Under the pieces are notes generated by a model. It was given only the letters and a program-made list of their open reading frames with translations, did not search any database and was not told where the DNA came from. Shown here in pieces: positions 5,827 to 6,579 of a DNA stretch of 6,579 nt. This DNA comes from an uncultured Selenomonas sp. (GTDB lineage Bacteria; Bacillota; Negativicutes; Selenomonadales; Selenomonadaceae), in NCBI GenBank assembly GCA_945494195.1, contig CALYVJ010000097.1, forward strand, positions 1-6,579, written 5' to 3'. Position numbers and translations under genes: made by a program. Within the stretch, counting starts at the first letter, position 1. Each line of letters starts with the position of its first letter.

Positions 5827-6579
5827 ATGAAAAAAACAACCTTATCGAAAAAGATTCTTCGTTTTGCTGTGGCCAGCGGGCTGGTATTTTCCCTGAGTGC
5901 TCCGCTGGTACAGGCGATGCCTCAGGGCGGTGAAGTCTTAAATGGTGGTGTTTGGGTCAATGGATCGAATCGATATCTCGACAACAACTGTGGGAAGTTC
6001 GATGCCATTTCTGGTGACGAATTCCAAGCGAAGGAGGTCTATGACGCCAATGATAACGCGTTGATCATCAAATGGGATTCCTTCGATATTGCACACGGTG
6101 AGAGTTTGGTCTTAAATGGTCAGGGGGTGCCCTTCGTCAACATTGTCAATAGCGGGTCCATGTCAAATATTGCCGGCACCTTGTCAACTACGGGGCTTTA
6201 TCAAGTGTATGTGGTAAATCCCAATGGCATCAATGTGGCGGATACGGCTAATTTAACGGCTACGAATCTGACCCTTTCGACGGTGGAGGCCAGCGATACA
6301 GAATGGAAAAACTTGTCCTTTGGGGATACTGCAAAAGCCAAAGGCGATATCAAGATTTCTACGCCGAACGTCATCAATGTATATGGCAACTTTACGACCA
6401 ATAGCGTCAATCTGGAAGTAGCTGATGGAGTGTCCTTCAAAATCAATACGGAGGACAGCAATTCCTCGTGGTGGGATGATACCAATCATGTAAATGTGAC
6501 CTACGACAAAACTTGGGATCGTTCAACGGTAACCTTCCATGCGGAGAACAATATCATCTTTAGCGGTTATTTTGATACG
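5827..6579 (+). CDS. Two-partner secretion exoprotein TpsA (5' part)
   Basis: This is the first 251 codons of a filamentous-haemagglutinin-type exoprotein; it is still open at the window end. The Sec signal peptide is clear: MKKTTLSKK, then hydrophobic FAVASGLVFSLSAPLVQA, with likely cleavage before MPQGG at residue 31. The following region matches the TPS (haemagg_act) secretion domain: IIKWDSFDIAHGESLVLNG, then VNIVNSGSMSNIAGTLSTTG, and the family hallmark NPNGI with later TNLTLST. From about residue 140 the chain is rich in Asn, Thr, Ser and Val in short strands, as expected of a right-handed beta helix. AAGGAG (5811-5816) lies 10 bases before ATG, with GGAAG (5818-5822) nearer. The upstream transporter gene is the evident partner. 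Adhesion is the usual role of such proteins, but the functional C-terminal part lies outside the window, so adhesin, toxin or haemolysin cannot be told apart. Confidence 0.92.
   Translation, partial: MKKTTLSKKILRFAVASGLVFSLSAPLVQAMPQGGEVLNGGVWVNGSNRYLDNNCGKFDAISGDEFQAKEVYDANDNALIIKWDSFDIAHGESLVLNGQGVPFVNIVNSGSMSNIAGTLSTTGLYQVYVVNPNGINVADTANLTATNLTLSTVEASDTEWKNLSFGDTAKAKGDIKISTPNVINVYGNFTTNSVNLEVADGVSFKINTEDSNSSWWDDTNHVNVTYDKTWDRSTVTFHAENNIIFSGYFDT

Noticed and set aside
1..6579. tRNA, rRNA, CRISPR array, insertion sequence or phage attachment site
   Set aside because: No cloverleaf, spaced direct repeats, terminal inverted repeats with a transposase, or integrase was seen anywhere in the window.

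Overview
The window looks like chromosomal DNA from a motile, outer-membrane-bearing Firmicute of the class Negativicutes, with Selenomonas or a close relative the best guess. Three things point there. It has a Firmicute-style flagellar gene pair (a TIGR02530-type flagellar operon protein followed by flgE), strong AGGAG-type ribosome binding sites, and a complete outer-membrane secretion pore with its exported partner, which needs a second membrane. The genus is inferred from protein character, not from a database match.

Layout. Positions 91-2488 hold the end of a flagellar hook operon: the small flagellar protein and a 662-residue hook protein, FlgE. FlgE has normal conserved ends, but a large central segment that is much richer in A+T. 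A strong hairpin terminator (2492-2527) closes this operon. Positions 2514-3277 carry no intact gene. On the minus strand they hold a decayed fusion of two genes: a methionine-binding lipoprotein (MetQ) and a class I/II aminotransferase, damaged by two frameshifts, a nonsense codon and at least three deletions. Positions 3380-4135 encode an unrecognised, probably cytoplasmic, helical protein with two CxxC pairs, ending in its own terminator (4136-4170).

Positions 4171-4374 form a regulatory region. It contains a perfect 17-bp palindrome, a second near-copy of its core 53 bp downstream, and A+T-rich promoter candidates. Positions 4375-6579 are a two-partner secretion operon: tpsB, an Omp85-family transporter with apparently a single POTRA domain, then tpsA, a filamentous-haemagglutinin-type exoprotein that runs off the window end. 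TpsB should thread TpsA across the outer membrane by recognising its N-terminal secretion domain, giving a surface adhesin or a released exoprotein.

The most unusual items are the chimeric pseudogene, the low-GC, cysteine-containing centre of FlgE, the paired palindromes ahead of the secretion operon, and the unidentified CxxC protein.
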